64,000 nucleotides of DNA from Olsenella intestinalis (GTDB taxonomy: Bacteria > Actinomycetota > Coriobacteriia > Coriobacteriales > Atopobiaceae), in assembly GCF_023276655.1 (NCBI RefSeq), contig NZ_JALGRK010000002.1:248001-312000 (forward strand), written 5' to 3'. The notes under the pieces are model-generated. The model saw only the letters and a program-made list of their open reading frames with translations, had not been told where the DNA came from and ran no database searches. The position numbers were made by a program, and so were the translations under genes. The stretch's first letter is position 1. Every line of letters begins with the position of its first letter. Below are positions 55,213 through 64,000 of the stretch, piece after piece.

Positions 55213-57003
55213 CTAGGCCACCTCCCCTCGCGCGAGCTGGGAGTCGCAGATCTCGCGGTAGAGCCCGCAGTCGCGCAGAAGCTCGTCGTGGGTGCCGAGG
55301 CCGGCCATGCGCCCGTGGTCGAGCACGAGGACGAGGTCGGCGGCGCGGACGGCCGAGACGCGTTGGGAGACAATGACGCAGGTGGTGTTCGCGAGCGAGC
55401 CGAGGGCGCGGCGCAGCGCGGCGTCCGTGGCGAAGTCGAGGGCGGAGGCGCTGTCGTCGAGCAGGAGCAGCTCGGGGTCGCCCACGAGGGCGCGGGCGAT
55501 GGTGAGGCGCTGGCGCTGGCCGCCGGAGAAGTTCCTGCCGCCGGCGGCGACCGGCTCGTCGAGGCCGGCGGGCCTGGCGCGCACGAAGTCGGCGGCCTGG
55601 GCGAGCTCGAGGGCGTGCCAGAGCTCGTCGTCCGTGGCGTCGGCGTCGCGCCAGAGGAGGTTGGAGCGGATGGTGCCGCTCGCGAGCGAGGCCTGCTGCG
55701 GCACGACCGAGACGCGTCGGCGCAGGTCGGAGAGGTCCCAGTCGCGCACGTCGCGGCCGAGGACGGACACCGTGCCCTCGTCGGGGTCGAAGAGGCGGCT
55801 CACGAGCTGCACGAGCGTGGACTTGCCCGAGCCCGTGCCGCCGATGACGCCGAGGGTGGCGCCGGCCGCGAGCGAGAGCGAGACGTGCGAGAGCGCCGGA
55901 GACTCGCCGCCGAAGCTGAAGGTGACGTCGTCGAGGGCGAGCGCGCAGGACGCGAGGGCAGAGGGCGCGGGGGCGTGAGGTGCGGCCGAGGTCGGCTCGT
56001 GCGTGGCGGAGGTGGCGCGGGAGAGGCGCAGGCTCTTCTCGGCGGCGTTGGCGGCGTCAGCGGCGTCGAGGACCTCGCAGACGCGCTGGGCGCTCGCGGC
56101 GCCACGGGTGAAGACGACCACGAGGTTCGCGAGGTAGACGATGGAGAGCAGGGTCTGGGTCATGTAGCTGACGAAGGCGACGACCTGGCCCTGCGTGAGG
56201 CGGCCGGCGTCGACCGCGCCGGCGCCGGACCAGAGTATCGCGACGGCGCCGAGGTTCATGACGAGGATCGTGGCGGGATTGAGCAGGGCCGAGAGGCGGC
56301 CGACGCCGATGGTCGTGGCGGCCTGCCGGTCGGAGGCGGCGCGGAAGCGCTCGGACTCGTGGCGCTCGCGGCCGAAGGCGCGGATGGGGCGGGCGCCCTC
56401 GAGGGCCTCGCGGCAGACGCGGGAGACGTCGTCGAGGCGCGACTGGGCGACGCGGTAGAACGGCACGGCGCGCGACATCACGAACCAGAAGACGAGGGCG
56501 ATCACGGGCGTGCAGACGAGGAAGACGCAGCCGAGCCTGAGGTCGATGAGGCAGGCGGCGGCCATCGAGCCCACGGCCAGGAGCGGCCAGCGCAGGAGCT
56601 GGCGGATCGTGAGGGCGACGGCGATCTGCACCTGGTTGACGTCGCTCGTGAGGCGCGTGACGAGGGTCGGGGCGCCGAAGCGGTCGGCCTCGCGGGCCGG
56701 AAGCGAGAGCGCCGCGCGGAAGAGGGCGCCGCGGGCGTCGGTGCCCACGCCCTGGGCGACGATGGAGGCCATCTTCTGGCACACGAGGGTCGACGCGTAG
56801 CCCACGAGGGCGAGGCCGACGAGCAGGGCGCCACGCGAGAGCACGGCCGAGACGTCGTGCGTGGCGACGCCGAGGTCGATCATCTGCGCGACGATGACGG
56901 GCGTCATCAGGTCGAACACGACCTCGACGCCCTTGGCGAGTATGCCGATGGCGACGCGCACGCGGTACGGCGCCATGAACCTCTTGAGAAACCCTCTCAT
57001 CAC
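55213..57003 (-). CDS. ABC exporter half-transporter (degenerate-site subunit)
   Basis: 596 aa with an N-terminal six-helix domain (MRGFLKRFMAPYRVRV onwards) and an ATPase domain: Walker A IGGTGSGKSTL, signature FSGGQRQRL, Walker B LLLLDDSASA. The catalytic Glu after Walker B is replaced by Asp, and the H-loop is SQRVSAV with Gln for His, as in the non-hydrolysing half of heterodimeric exporters such as TM287/288 and YheI/YheH. It abuts its partner with no gap. Preceded by the ABC-F gene 18 bp upstream. Contains a 10-mer copy at 56032 in the linker. Confidence 0.9.
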   Translation of the reverse strand: MMRGFLKRFMAPYRVRVAIGILAKGVEVVFDLMTPVIVAQMIDLGVATHDVSAVLSRGALLVGLALVGYASTLVCQKMASIVAQGVGTDARGALFRAALSLPAREADRFGAPTLVTRLTSDVNQVQIAVALTIRQLLRWPLLAVGSMAAACLIDLRLGCVFLVCTPVIALVFWFVMSRAVPFYRVAQSRLDDVSRVCREALEGARPIRAFGRERHESERFRAASDRQAATTIGVGRLSALLNPATILVMNLGAVAILWSGAGAVDAGRLTQGQVVAFVSYMTQTLLSIVYLANLVVVFTRGAASAQRVCEVLDAADAANAAEKSLRLSRATSATHEPTSAAPHAPAPSALASCALALDDVTFSFGGESPALSHVSLSLAAGATLGVIGGTGSGKSTLVQLVSRLFDPDEGTVSVLGRDVRDWDLSDLRRRVSVVPQQASLASGTIRSNLLWRDADATDDELWHALELAQAADFVRARPAGLDEPVAAGGRNFSGGQRQRLTIARALVGDPELLLLDDSASALDFATDAALRRALGSLANTTCVIVSQRVSAVRAADLVLVLDHGRMAGLGTHDELLRDCGLYREICDSQLARGEVA

Positions 57004-57021
57004 ATCACCTCGTGCGCCCGG

Positions 57022-58848
57022 CTAGCCCAGGCGCTCGCTCAGCTCGAGCCACTCGGTCTCGAGCGCGTCGATCTCCTCCTCCACGGCGCGGATCTTCTCC
57101 TGCGCCTCCATGAGGGCGGCGTAGTCGGACGCGTCGATCTGGGCCATCTGGGCGCGCAGCTCGTCGGGCTGGCCCTGCAGGCGTTCGAGCCTTCGGGCGA
57201 CGGCGCCCTCGCGGCGCTTGAGCTCGCGGCGCTCGGCGTTGGTGAGCACGGGCGTCTCGGGCGCGGCGTCGGCGGAGTCGCGCTCCCCCGAGGCGGCCTT
57301 GGGGCCGGCGGCCACGCTCTTCTCGGTGGCGGGGGCGGCGTGTGCCTCCTGGGAGAGCAGGCGCAGGTACTCGTCGACGCCGCCCGGCACGTGGCGGATG
57401 CCGCGGCCCAGGATGGCGTACTGGTCGTCGGTCACGCGCTCCATGAGGTAGCGGTCGTGGCTCACGAGGATGAGCGTGCCGGGCCAGGTGTCGAGCAGGT
57501 CCTCGAGGACGGCGAGCATGTCGGTGTCGAGGTCGTTTCCGGGCTCGTCGAGCACGAGCACGTTGGGCTCCTGCATGAGGACGCACAGGATCGACAGGCG
57601 ACGGCGCTGGCCGCCCGAGAGGTCGCGCACGTAGGTCGCGAACTCCTTGCGGGCGAAGCCGAGCCGCTCGAGCATCTGCTCGGGCGTGTGCTCCTTCCCG
57701 TCGATCACGTAGTAGCGCTTGAAGGTCGCGAGCAGCTCGGAGACGCGCCAGTCGTCCTTGTCGGAGAGCAGGTCCAGGTGCTGCGAGAGGATGCCGAACT
57801 TGACCGACTTGCCGATCTTGACGAAGACGCGGCTGGGGAGCTTCTTGCCGACCATGACCTTGAGCAGCGTGGACTTGCCGACGCCGTTCTCGCCGAGGAT
57901 GCCGACGCGGTCTCCCGGCCCGATGATCCAGTCGACGCCGGAGAGCACGTCGCGGCCGTCGTAGCCGCAGCTCACGTTCTTGAGCTCGATGACCTGCTTG
58001 CCGAGGCGGCTCACGGCCATGCGCTTGAGCTCGATCGAGTTGCGCAGCGGCGGGTCGCCGGCGAGCAGTTCCATCGCGGCGTCGACGCGGAACTTCGGCT
58101 TCGACGTGCGGGCCTTGGCGCCGTGCGCGAGCCAGTTGAGCTCCTTGCGCAGGGTGTTCTGGCGGCGCTCCTCGATCACGGCCGCCTGACGCTCGCGCTC
58201 GACGCGCTGCTGGACGTAGGCGGAGTAGCCGCCTTCGAACGGGTCGATGCGCGCGTCGTGGACCTCCCACATCCGCTCGCACACCTCGTCGAGGAACCAC
58301 CTGTCGTGGGTGACGACGAGAAGAGCGCCGGTCCCGTGCGGCCAGCGAGCCTTGAGGTGATCGGCAAGCCACGAGATGGCGTGCATGTCGAGGTGGTTGG
58401 TCGGCTCGTCCATCAGCAGGACGTCCCAGTCGCCGATGAGCACGCGCGCGAGGTCGCAGCGGCGGCGCTGCCCGCCGGAGAGCTCGCCCACGCGGGCCTC
58501 CCAGTCGACGTCGGCGAGCAGCTCCTCCACGATGGCGCGCGAACGCGCGTTGGAGGCCCACTCGTAGGCGGGGGCGTCGCCCACCACGGCGTGCGCGACG
58601 GTCTCGTCGTCGTCGAGGTCGTCCTCCTGGGCGAGCACGCCCACGTGGATGCCGTTTCGCCAGGTGACGCTGCCGGAGTCGGGCTCCAGGCGGTGCGCGA
58701 CGAGCTCGAGCAGGGTCGACTTGCCGTCGCCGTTGGTGCCGACGATGCCGATGCGGTCGCCCTCGTCGATCCCTATGGTCTGGTCGTCGAGCACCGGCTT
58801 GCCCGGCCACTCGTGCGAGACGCGCTCGCAGCCGATGAGGATGGCCAC
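57022..58848 (-). CDS. ABC-F ATPase (Uup-like)
   Basis: 608-aa soluble protein with two ABC domains: Walker A IVGTNGDGKSTLL and ILGENGVGKSTLL, signatures LSGGQRRRCDLA and LSGGQRRRLSIL, and Walker B MDEPTNHLD and LDEPGNDLD. A linker of about 70 residues and a C-terminal coiled coil (about 540-605) match the Uup/EttA-type ribosome-associated translation factors, which resolve stalled or colliding ribosomes. The second Walker B motif has GND where TNH is usual. No membrane segments, so it is not a transporter. Gap to nfo is 1 nt. Confidence 0.85.
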   Translation of the reverse strand: MAILIGCERVSHEWPGKPVLDDQTIGIDEGDRIGIVGTNGDGKSTLLELVAHRLEPDSGSVTWRNGIHVGVLAQEDDLDDDETVAHAVVGDAPAYEWASNARSRAIVEELLADVDWEARVGELSGGQRRRCDLARVLIGDWDVLLMDEPTNHLDMHAISWLADHLKARWPHGTGALLVVTHDRWFLDEVCERMWEVHDARIDPFEGGYSAYVQQRVERERQAAVIEERRQNTLRKELNWLAHGAKARTSKPKFRVDAAMELLAGDPPLRNSIELKRMAVSRLGKQVIELKNVSCGYDGRDVLSGVDWIIGPGDRVGILGENGVGKSTLLKVMVGKKLPSRVFVKIGKSVKFGILSQHLDLLSDKDDWRVSELLATFKRYYVIDGKEHTPEQMLERLGFARKEFATYVRDLSGGQRRRLSILCVLMQEPNVLVLDEPGNDLDTDMLAVLEDLLDTWPGTLILVSHDRYLMERVTDDQYAILGRGIRHVPGGVDEYLRLLSQEAHAAPATEKSVAAGPKAASGERDSADAAPETPVLTNAERRELKRREGAVARRLERLQGQPDELRAQMAQIDASDYAALMEAQEKIRAVEEEIDALETEWLELSERLG

Positions 58849-58849
58849 C

Positions 58850-59710
58850 CTACCTCGCCTCCCCCTCCGCCAGCTCGCGAAGGAGCGCGATCTCGCGGGC
58901 GTAGCCGTCGAGCTCGTTGGGGGTCTCGAGCACCATGGGCAGCGTCGAGAGCAGCGGGTGGCGCACGATGCGCGCGAACGCGTCGACGCCGAGCGTGCCC
59001 TCGCCGATCCTCTCGTGGCGGTCCTTGTGGGCGCCCACGGGGTTCTTCGAGTCGTTGAGGTGCAGCGCCCTCAGGCGGTCGAGGCCGATCACGCGGTCGA
59101 ACTCGGCAAGCACGCCGTCGAGGTCGGCGGCCACGTCGTAGCCGGCGTCGCTCACGTGGCAGGTGTCGAGGCAGACGCCCAGCAGCTCGTCGTGCTCGAC
59201 GCCGTCGATGATACGCGCGAGCTCCTCGAAGCTGCGGCCGACCTCGGTGCCCTTGCCGGCCATGGTCTCGAGCAGCACCGTGGTCGACTGGCCCGGCTGA
59301 AGCACCTGGTTGAGCCCCTCGACGATGAGGTCGATGCCGGCGTCGGCGCCCTGGCCCACGTGGCTTCCCGGGTGGAAGTTGAGGTAGTTGCCCGGCAGGC
59401 TCTCCATCCGCTCGAGGTCCTCGGCAAACGCGCGACGCGCGAACTCGACGGTCTCGGGCTTGGCCGAGCAGAGGTTCATCGTGTACGGCGAGTGCGCCAC
59501 GAGCGTTCCGAAGCCGTGCTCGGACGTCAGCGCGCGAAGCGCCGCGGCGTCGTCCGGGTCGATCGGCTTGGCGTTGCCGCCGCGCGGGTTGCGCGTGAAG
59601 AACGCGAAGGTCGTCGCGCCGATCTCGAGCGCGGTCCTCCCCATCGCCTCGAAGCCCTTGGCGGTCGACAGGTGGCAGCCCAGGGCGAGGCCCCTCGTCT
59701 CGCTACTCAT
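58850..59710 (-). CDS. nfo: Deoxyribonuclease IV (AP endonuclease)
   Basis: 286-aa TIM-barrel endonuclease IV that cuts 5' of abasic sites in base-excision repair, using three zinc ions. Recognised from LGCHLSTAKGFEAMG, FTRNPRGG, LVAHSPYTMNL, NYLNFHPGSHVGQG, VLLETMAGKGTEVG and LDTCHVSDAGYD, which carry the metal-binding His, Glu and Asp residues. The ATG at 59710 overlaps the coaBC stop by 8 nt with GGGAGTG as ribosome site; a TTG four codons earlier was rejected. Confidence 0.93.
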   Translation of the reverse strand: MSSETRGLALGCHLSTAKGFEAMGRTALEIGATTFAFFTRNPRGGNAKPIDPDDAAALRALTSEHGFGTLVAHSPYTMNLCSAKPETVEFARRAFAEDLERMESLPGNYLNFHPGSHVGQGADAGIDLIVEGLNQVLQPGQSTTVLLETMAGKGTEVGRSFEELARIIDGVEHDELLGVCLDTCHVSDAGYDVAADLDGVLAEFDRVIGLDRLRALHLNDSKNPVGAHKDRHERIGEGTLGVDAFARIVRHPLLSTLPMVLETPNELDGYAREIALLRELAEGEAR

Positions 59711-60902
59711 CGTCACTCCCAAGCAGCGCGGCCACGCGGTCGAGCACCTCGTCGGCCACGGCGTCGAGCGGCATCACGTCGAGCTGCTCCACGCCCTCGG
59801 CGCTCACGAGGGCCACGCGGTTGGTGTCGGCGCCGAAGGTCGACTCCGGCCTCGACACGTCGTTGGCCACGATCAGGTCGCAGCCCTTGCGCTCGAGCTT
59901 CGCCTTCGCGTGGGCGAGAAGAGCCTCGGTCTCCGCCGCGAACCCGACCACGACGCGCGAGCCCTTCTCGGCGGAGAGGTCCGCCAGGATGTCGGCGGTC
60001 TCCACGAGCTCGATGCAGTCGAGGTGCTCGGCGCTCTTCTTGAGCTTGTGGTCGGCGGGCGCGACCGGCGTGTAGTCGGCGACGGCCGCGCAGCACACGC
60101 AGGCGTCGGCGCCCTCGAAGGCGCGCATCGCCGCGTCATGCATCTCGGCTGCCGAGACCACGCGCTCGAGCTCGACGCCCTCGGGAGCCTCGATCGAGAC
60201 GGGGCCCGAGACGAGCCTCACCCTCGCCCCGCGGCGCCGCGCCGCCGCGGCGATCGCGTAGCCCATCTTGCCGGTCGAGGCGTTCGCGATGAAGCGCACG
60301 GGGTCGATCGCCTCGTGCGTGGGGCCCGCGGTCACCATGAGGGTGCGGCCTTCGAGGTCGCGCCCGCGCGCGCCCGCGCCCAGCGCCTCGAGCGTCGCCG
60401 CGCAGACGTCCTCCACCTGCGCGAGCTTGCCCTCACCCACGTAGCCGCAGGCAAGGTGGCCGCTCTCGGGCATCACGAAGCGCACGCCGCGCGACGCGAG
60501 GGTGCGCACGTTCTCCTGCGTGGCCGCGCTCTTCCACATGTGCACGTTCATGGCGGGCGCCACGAGCACGGGGCAGTGCGCCGCCACGAGCGTCGTGCTC
60601 GCCGCGTCGTCGGCGATGCCGGCGCGCATCTTGGCGATCACGTTGGCCGTGGCGGGCACGACGACGATGGCGTCGGCGAAGTCGGCCAGGTCCACGTGGG
60701 GCACGCTCGACTCGCGCATGCCGTAGAGCGAGGTCACGACCTCGTGGTGCGACAGCGCCTCGAACGTGGTGGCGCCGACGAAGCGCTGGGCGTCCTCGGT
60801 CATGGCGACGCGCACGTCGCAGCCGGCCTTCTGCAGGAGCCTCAGGACCTCGCAGGCCTTGTACGCGGCGATCCCGCCGCAGACGACGAGGGCGACGTTC
60901 AT
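59703..60902 (-). CDS. coaBC: Bifunctional phosphopantothenoylcysteine decarboxylase/phosphopantothenate-cysteine ligase
   Basis: Two consecutive steps of coenzyme A synthesis. The 399-aa chain has the flavin domain (about 1-185) with PATANVIAKMRAGIADD, APAMNVHMW and the CGYVGEGKLA cysteine loop, then the ligase domain with TAGPTHEAIDPVRFIANAST, AAVADYTP and the catalytic lysine region KLKK. The ATG overlaps the stop of the upstream gene by one base (TAATG), so the two are coupled. Upstream in-frame starts were rejected since MNVALVVCGGIAAYK is the true family start. Confidence 0.94.
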   Translation of the reverse strand: MNVALVVCGGIAAYKACEVLRLLQKAGCDVRVAMTEDAQRFVGATTFEALSHHEVVTSLYGMRESSVPHVDLADFADAIVVVPATANVIAKMRAGIADDAASTTLVAAHCPVLVAPAMNVHMWKSAATQENVRTLASRGVRFVMPESGHLACGYVGEGKLAQVEDVCAATLEALGAGARGRDLEGRTLMVTAGPTHEAIDPVRFIANASTGKMGYAIAAAARRRGARVRLVSGPVSIEAPEGVELERVVSAAEMHDAAMRAFEGADACVCCAAVADYTPVAPADHKLKKSAEHLDCIELVETADILADLSAEKGSRVVVGFAAETEALLAHAKAKLERKGCDLIVANDVSRPESTFGADTNRVALVSAEGVEQLDVMPLDAVADEVLDRVAALLGSDDE

Positions 60903-61621
60903 TACTCGGCGACCTCCTCGGTGACGAGCATGCGGTGGCAGTACGGGCACTCGGCGATCGAGGGACCCTTCTTGAGGTCGCCGTAGAGGCCCGGCTGCAG
61001 CTTCACGCGGCAGACGGACGGCACGTTGCCGTGCAGGCGCTCCACGGCCAGGCCGTCGAAGCGCTTGGCGGCGCGCTCGTAGGCGGCGAGCGTCTCCCCG
61101 TCGAGGTCGGCCACGACCTGCTTGCGCTCGGCCGCGAGCTTCCTGACCTCGGCCATGATGTCGGCCGAGTCCTGCTTGAAGGACGCCTCGAGGGCCACGC
61201 GCTCCTCGTCGAGCTTCGCCTCGAGGTCACGCGCGTTCTTCTCGGCCTTCTGGGCCTTCTCGAGCGCGGCCATCTTGTCGGTGTGCCTGAACTCGACCTT
61301 CTCGAGCTTCTTCGCGAGCGACGTGAGCTGCGCCTCGAAGCTCGAGATCTCGCGGTAGCCGGTCTCGCTGGCGTTCAGCTTCGCGCGGACCTCCTCGCGC
61401 ACCTCGAGCAGGTGCGCGTGCTCGGCCTCGGAGTCGGCCACGTCGATCTCGGCGTCCTTGCGCTGGCCCACGATCTTGGTGAGCTGGCCGGCCAGCTTGC
61501 GCTTGGCCGCGTCGAGGGCGGCGATCTTCTTCTGCTGCGGCATGGCCTTGAGCTGGCGGCTGTAACGCATCAGCTGGAGGTCGATGTCCTGCAGCCTGAG
61601 GAGGGCTTCGTACTCAATCAT
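60902..61621 (-). CDS. Coiled-coil protein with C4 zinc ribbon (CT398-like)
   Basis: 239 aa: a long helical hairpin (about 5-175, heptad-rich, KLAGQLTKIVGQRKDAEID onwards), then a C-terminal zinc ribbon with Cys near VCRVKL and CPYCHR. This layout matches the widespread CT398/zf-RING_7 proteins thought to aid secretion, flagellar or RNA processes, without a settled role. The start MIEYEALLRLQDIDLQ with an AAAGG ribosome site is preferred over in-frame upstream codons. It heads the coaBC-nfo-ABC-F run. Confidence 0.8.
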   Translation of the reverse strand: MIEYEALLRLQDIDLQLMRYSRQLKAMPQQKKIAALDAAKRKLAGQLTKIVGQRKDAEIDVADSEAEHAHLLEVREEVRAKLNASETGYREISSFEAQLTSLAKKLEKVEFRHTDKMAALEKAQKAEKNARDLEAKLDEERVALEASFKQDSADIMAEVRKLAAERKQVVADLDGETLAAYERAAKRFDGLAVERLHGNVPSVCRVKLQPGLYGDLKKGPSIAECPYCHRMLVTEEVAE

Positions 61622-61750
61622 GTCAAACCTTTCTGAACGTCGTCCGACGTCTTTCTTGCATCCTGCGCCCGCGGGCGCCTCACCCATATGTCTGCGCGCG
61701 CATCGTGCCCGCGCGCCTCGTGTGCCTTCAGAACCAGCGCGCCTGTCGAG

Positions 61751-62956
61751 CTAGCGCGCCCTCTCGGCGACGATGCCGAGAAGAGCCTCGGCGAATCGGT
61801 CGAGGTCAACCTCGCTGACGCGGTGGTCGAACGAGACCCTGAGCGACCCGAGCGCCTGGTCGCGAGGGACGCCCATGGCCGTGAGCACGTGGCTCGCGTC
61901 GAGCGACCCCGACGAGCAGGCCGAGGCCGCGGAGACCTCGAAGCCGGCCGCGTCGAGGGCGAGCACGAGCGTCTCGGAGTCGACGCGCGGGCACATGATC
62001 GACACGACGCCCGGCAGGCGCCCCTCGTCCACGCGCGCCGTCGTGGTGGGCAGAACGCCCGTGCCCTCGGCGCAGAGGCGGCCGTAGAGGCGGTTGGCGA
62101 GCGCCGACACGCGCTCGCGGCGCTCCTCGAGGTGGGCGCAGGCGTCGAGCGCGGCGGCCGCGAAGGCCACGGCCGAGCGGACGTCCTGGGTGCCCGCCCT
62201 TCTCCCCTGCTCCTGCCCGCCGCCGAAGCTCTGCGGGCGAAGCGGCGTGCGCGGCCTCACGGCGAGCGCGGCGATCCCGACCGGGCCGCCGATCTTGTGC
62301 GCCGCGATGCTCACGGCGTCGCAGTCGTCGACCTCGAGGGGCACGCGCGCGAAGGCCTGCGCGGCGTCGGTGTGCACGAGGGCGCCGGCGGCGTGCGCGA
62401 GGCGCGCGATGGCGCCGACGGGCTGCAGGACGCCGGTCTCGTTGTTGGCGCTCATGACGGAGACGAGGGCCACGGTGTCGTCGAGGGCGGCCTCGACCGT
62501 CTCGGGCGAGACGACGCCGTCGCGGCCGGGACGCAGGAGCTCGACGTCGAAGCCGCGGTCGCGCAGCGTGGGCAGGGCGTCCAGGGCCGAGTCATGCTCG
62601 ATCGCCGAGACGAGCACCCTCGTGCGCTTGCGGTCCCTCTGGCGCGCGCCCTCGGCGAGGCCCCAGAGCGCGAGGTTGTTCGACTCGGTGCCGCCCGAGG
62701 TGAAGACGACGTCGGAGGGGCGGAATCCCGCGCCCAGGCAGCGCGCGAGGTCGCGACGGGCGCCGTCGAGCGCGCGGGCGGCCTGGCGGCCGAGGGTGTG
62801 CAGGCTGTTGGGGTTGGCGCCCGCAAAGGGCGCCGCCTCGTAGGCGCGCTCGGCCTCGAGGGCCGCCTCCGACAGGGGCGCCGAGGCGGCGTAGTCGAGG
62901 TAGACGAGGCTCTTCTCGCCCGCGTTCGTGTTCGCGGCTGCGTTCGGGGAGGTCAT
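61751..62956 (-). CDS. Cysteine desulfurase, NifS/IscS type
   Basis: 401-aa PLP enzyme giving sulfur from cysteine for Fe-S clusters or tRNA thiolation. YLDYAASAPLS at the N-terminus, TSGGTESNN, IEHDS, the PLP lysine in AAHKIGGPVG (Lys221), RAGTQDV, and the persulfide cysteine in ASACSSGS (Cys347). The short distance between Ser-Ala-Cys and the following glycine-serine is the group I (IscS/NifS) pattern. It starts 1 nt after rpe. No iscU or mnmA is adjacent, so the sulfur acceptor is unknown. Contains 10-mer copies at both ends (61777 and 62909). Confidence 0.9.
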   Translation of the reverse strand: MTSPNAAANTNAGEKSLVYLDYAASAPLSEAALEAERAYEAAPFAGANPNSLHTLGRQAARALDGARRDLARCLGAGFRPSDVVFTSGGTESNNLALWGLAEGARQRDRKRTRVLVSAIEHDSALDALPTLRDRGFDVELLRPGRDGVVSPETVEAALDDTVALVSVMSANNETGVLQPVGAIARLAHAAGALVHTDAAQAFARVPLEVDDCDAVSIAAHKIGGPVGIAALAVRPRTPLRPQSFGGGQEQGRRAGTQDVRSAVAFAAAALDACAHLEERRERVSALANRLYGRLCAEGTGVLPTTTARVDEGRLPGVVSIMCPRVDSETLVLALDAAGFEVSAASACSSGSLDASHVLTAMGVPRDQALGSLRVSFDHRVSEVDLDRFAEALLGIVAERAR

Positions 62957-62957
62957 G

Positions 62958-63638
62958 CTAGGCCCTCCTTGCGAGCGCGCGGCGGGCGCCCTGGCGCAGC
63001 TCGTCGATGGCAGCGGCGCGGTCGTCGCAGCGGAAGACGCCGCTGCCGGCCACGATCACGTTCGCGCCGGCGGCGGCCACGGCCTCGACGTTTGCCGCCG
63101 AGACGCCGCCGTCGACCTCGACCATCGGCGAGACGTGGCGACGCTCGCAGAGGGCGCGCAGCTCGCGGAGCTTGTCGAGGGTGCCGTCGATGAAGGACTG
63201 GCCGCCGAAGCCGGGGTTGACCGACATGACGAGGACCATGTCGACCTCGGTGATGATGGCGTCGAGGGCCGAGACGGGCGTGCCGGGGTTGATGGCCACC
63301 GATGCCTTGGCGCCGGCGTCGCGGATGAGGCCGCAGAGGCGGTGCGCGTGGGTCTGGGCCTCCATGTGGAAGGTCACGATGTCGGCGCCGGCCTCGAGGA
63401 ACCAGGGCACCTGGACCTCGGGGTTCGCGACCATGAGGTGGGCGTCGACGGGCACGCTCGTGGCACGCTTGACGTCAGAGAGGATCTTGGGCCCGTAGCT
63501 GAGGTTGGGCACGAAGTGGCCATCCATCACGTCGAAGTGGACGAGGTCGGCGCTGGCGATGCTCTCGAGCTCGTCGCCCAGCCTGGTGAAATCTGCCGCA
63601 AGGACCGATGGTGCGATCTTCACGTCTTGGTCGAGCAT
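62958..63638 (-). CDS. rpe: Ribulose-phosphate 3-epimerase
   Basis: 226-aa TIM barrel interconverting ribulose 5-phosphate and xylulose 5-phosphate in the pentose phosphate pathway. APSVLAADFTRLGDEL at the N-terminus, VHFDVMDGHFVPN with metal-binding His and Asp, DAHLMVANPE, VMSVNPGFGGQSF and EVDGGVSAANV are all present. Length is normal. The C-terminus is Arg-rich. It is translationally close to the cysteine desulfurase gene downstream. Confidence 0.95.
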   Translation of the reverse strand: MLDQDVKIAPSVLAADFTRLGDELESIASADLVHFDVMDGHFVPNLSYGPKILSDVKRATSVPVDAHLMVANPEVQVPWFLEAGADIVTFHMEAQTHAHRLCGLIRDAGAKASVAINPGTPVSALDAIITEVDMVLVMSVNPGFGGQSFIDGTLDKLRELRALCERRHVSPMVEVDGGVSAANVEAVAAAGANVIVAGSGVFRCDDRAAAIDELRQGARRALARRA

Positions 63639-63699
63639 TGCGAAAGTCCTCTCTATTCGTCAGCGCGTCGGCAGACCGCGCGCATGTAGGCAAAACTAT

Positions 63700-64000
63700 C
63701 TAGCAGTCGGACGAGAGCCCGTAGAACTCCCGCTTCGGCGAGCGGCCCTTGAGGCCGCTCACGACGTCGGACACGGCGCGTCCCTCGTAGAGTACCGCGT
63801 GGACGGCCTCGGTGAGGGGTGCCTCGATGTTGAGCTCGCGCGCGAGCTCCCAGGTGGAGAGCGCCGCGCGGGCGCCCTCGACGACCATGCCCGTGCGGGC
63901 CTCGTAGGCGTCGAGCGACTCGCCGGCGGCGAAGGACTCGCCGAAGGTGCGGTTGCGCGAGTGCTCGCTCGTGCAGGTGGCGACGAGGTCGCCCATGCCG
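63700..64000 (-). CDS. gpsA: NAD(P)-dependent glycerol-3-phosphate dehydrogenase, C-terminal part
   Basis: The window edge removes the N-terminus; about 100 residues remain. GDLVATCTSEHSRNRTFG is the conserved substrate-site segment of GpsA, followed by EGARAALSTWELARELNIE and a normal C-terminal end with a conserved PLTEAVHAVLYEG. The enzyme makes glycerol-3-phosphate for phospholipids, feeding the PgsA reaction encoded at 22.2-22.9 kb. It is upstream of rpe on the same strand with a 61-bp gap. Confidence 0.92.
   Translation of the reverse strand, partial: GMGDLVATCTSEHSRNRTFGESFAAGESLDAYEARTGMVVEGARAALSTWELARELNIEAPLTEAVHAVLYEGRAVSDVVSGLKGRSPKREFYGLSSDC

Overview
The window is about 66% GC, densely packed, and reads as a chromosome segment of a high-GC Gram-positive of the Coriobacteriia type (Olsenella/Atopobium/Collinsella relatives). 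This placement is inferred from overall protein style, the neighbouring GarA-type FHA and FtsR-type MerR genes, very large secreted InlB/BspA/MBG repeat proteins, and Ala/Leu codon use strongly biased to G/C. No rRNA or other species-level marker is present.

Layout. 1-2.5 kb: two NCS2 nucleobase permeases (the first is cut by the window edge). 2.6-7.3 kb: arginine synthesis, with argC on the minus strand divergent from argJ-argB-argD. 7.3-11.4 kb: a GyrI-like gene between two identical 39-bp direct repeats, then an unusual 1,019-aa propeller/sensor/MFS fusion and a small zinc-ribbon gene. 11.6-12.5 kb: trxB, followed by about 1.2 kb of lower-GC DNA without a recognisable gene. 13.7-19.1 kb (minus): ClC exchanger, apt, ftsR-like and garA-like genes, ridA and a PatB/MalY-type C-S lyase. 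19.2-20.0 kb: a small element built from 30-bp iterons with inverted ends, then a DUF2442/HTH pseudogene broken by one stop codon. 20.1-25.4 kb: a GcvT-like gene, a DD-carboxypeptidase, pgsA, a tartrate/D-malate dehydrogenase-like gene, a one-domain MGMT-family gene, an acyl-CoA thioesterase and a 57-aa zinc ribbon. 25.7-53.2 kb: a surface-protein region holding a decayed gene, a 2,017-aa MBG/InlB wall protein, tRNA-Pro(GGG), a three-gene anaerobic glycerol-3-phosphate dehydrogenase-like operon, and one 17-kb gene for a roughly 5,675-aa secreted protein. 53.3-64 kb (minus): tightly spaced housekeeping genes (gpsA end, rpe, cysteine desulfurase, coiled-coil zinc ribbon, coaBC, nfo, ABC-F, and a heterodimeric ABC exporter).

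The strongest unexplained signal is a non-palindromic 10-mer, GCTCTTCTCG (reverse complement CGAGAAGAGC). By eye it occurs exactly 32 times, about once per 2 kb, against roughly 0.15 expected from base composition. It lies in both orientations, inside genes of unrelated function and between genes. It forces unusual GCT and CTT codons, has few one-mismatch relatives, shows no flanking conservation, and in one place forms an inverted pair just after argD. This is how DNA-uptake sequences behave in Pasteurellaceae and Neisseriaceae; I know of no such sequence described for Coriobacteriia. All counts and coordinates were read by eye and no database search was run.
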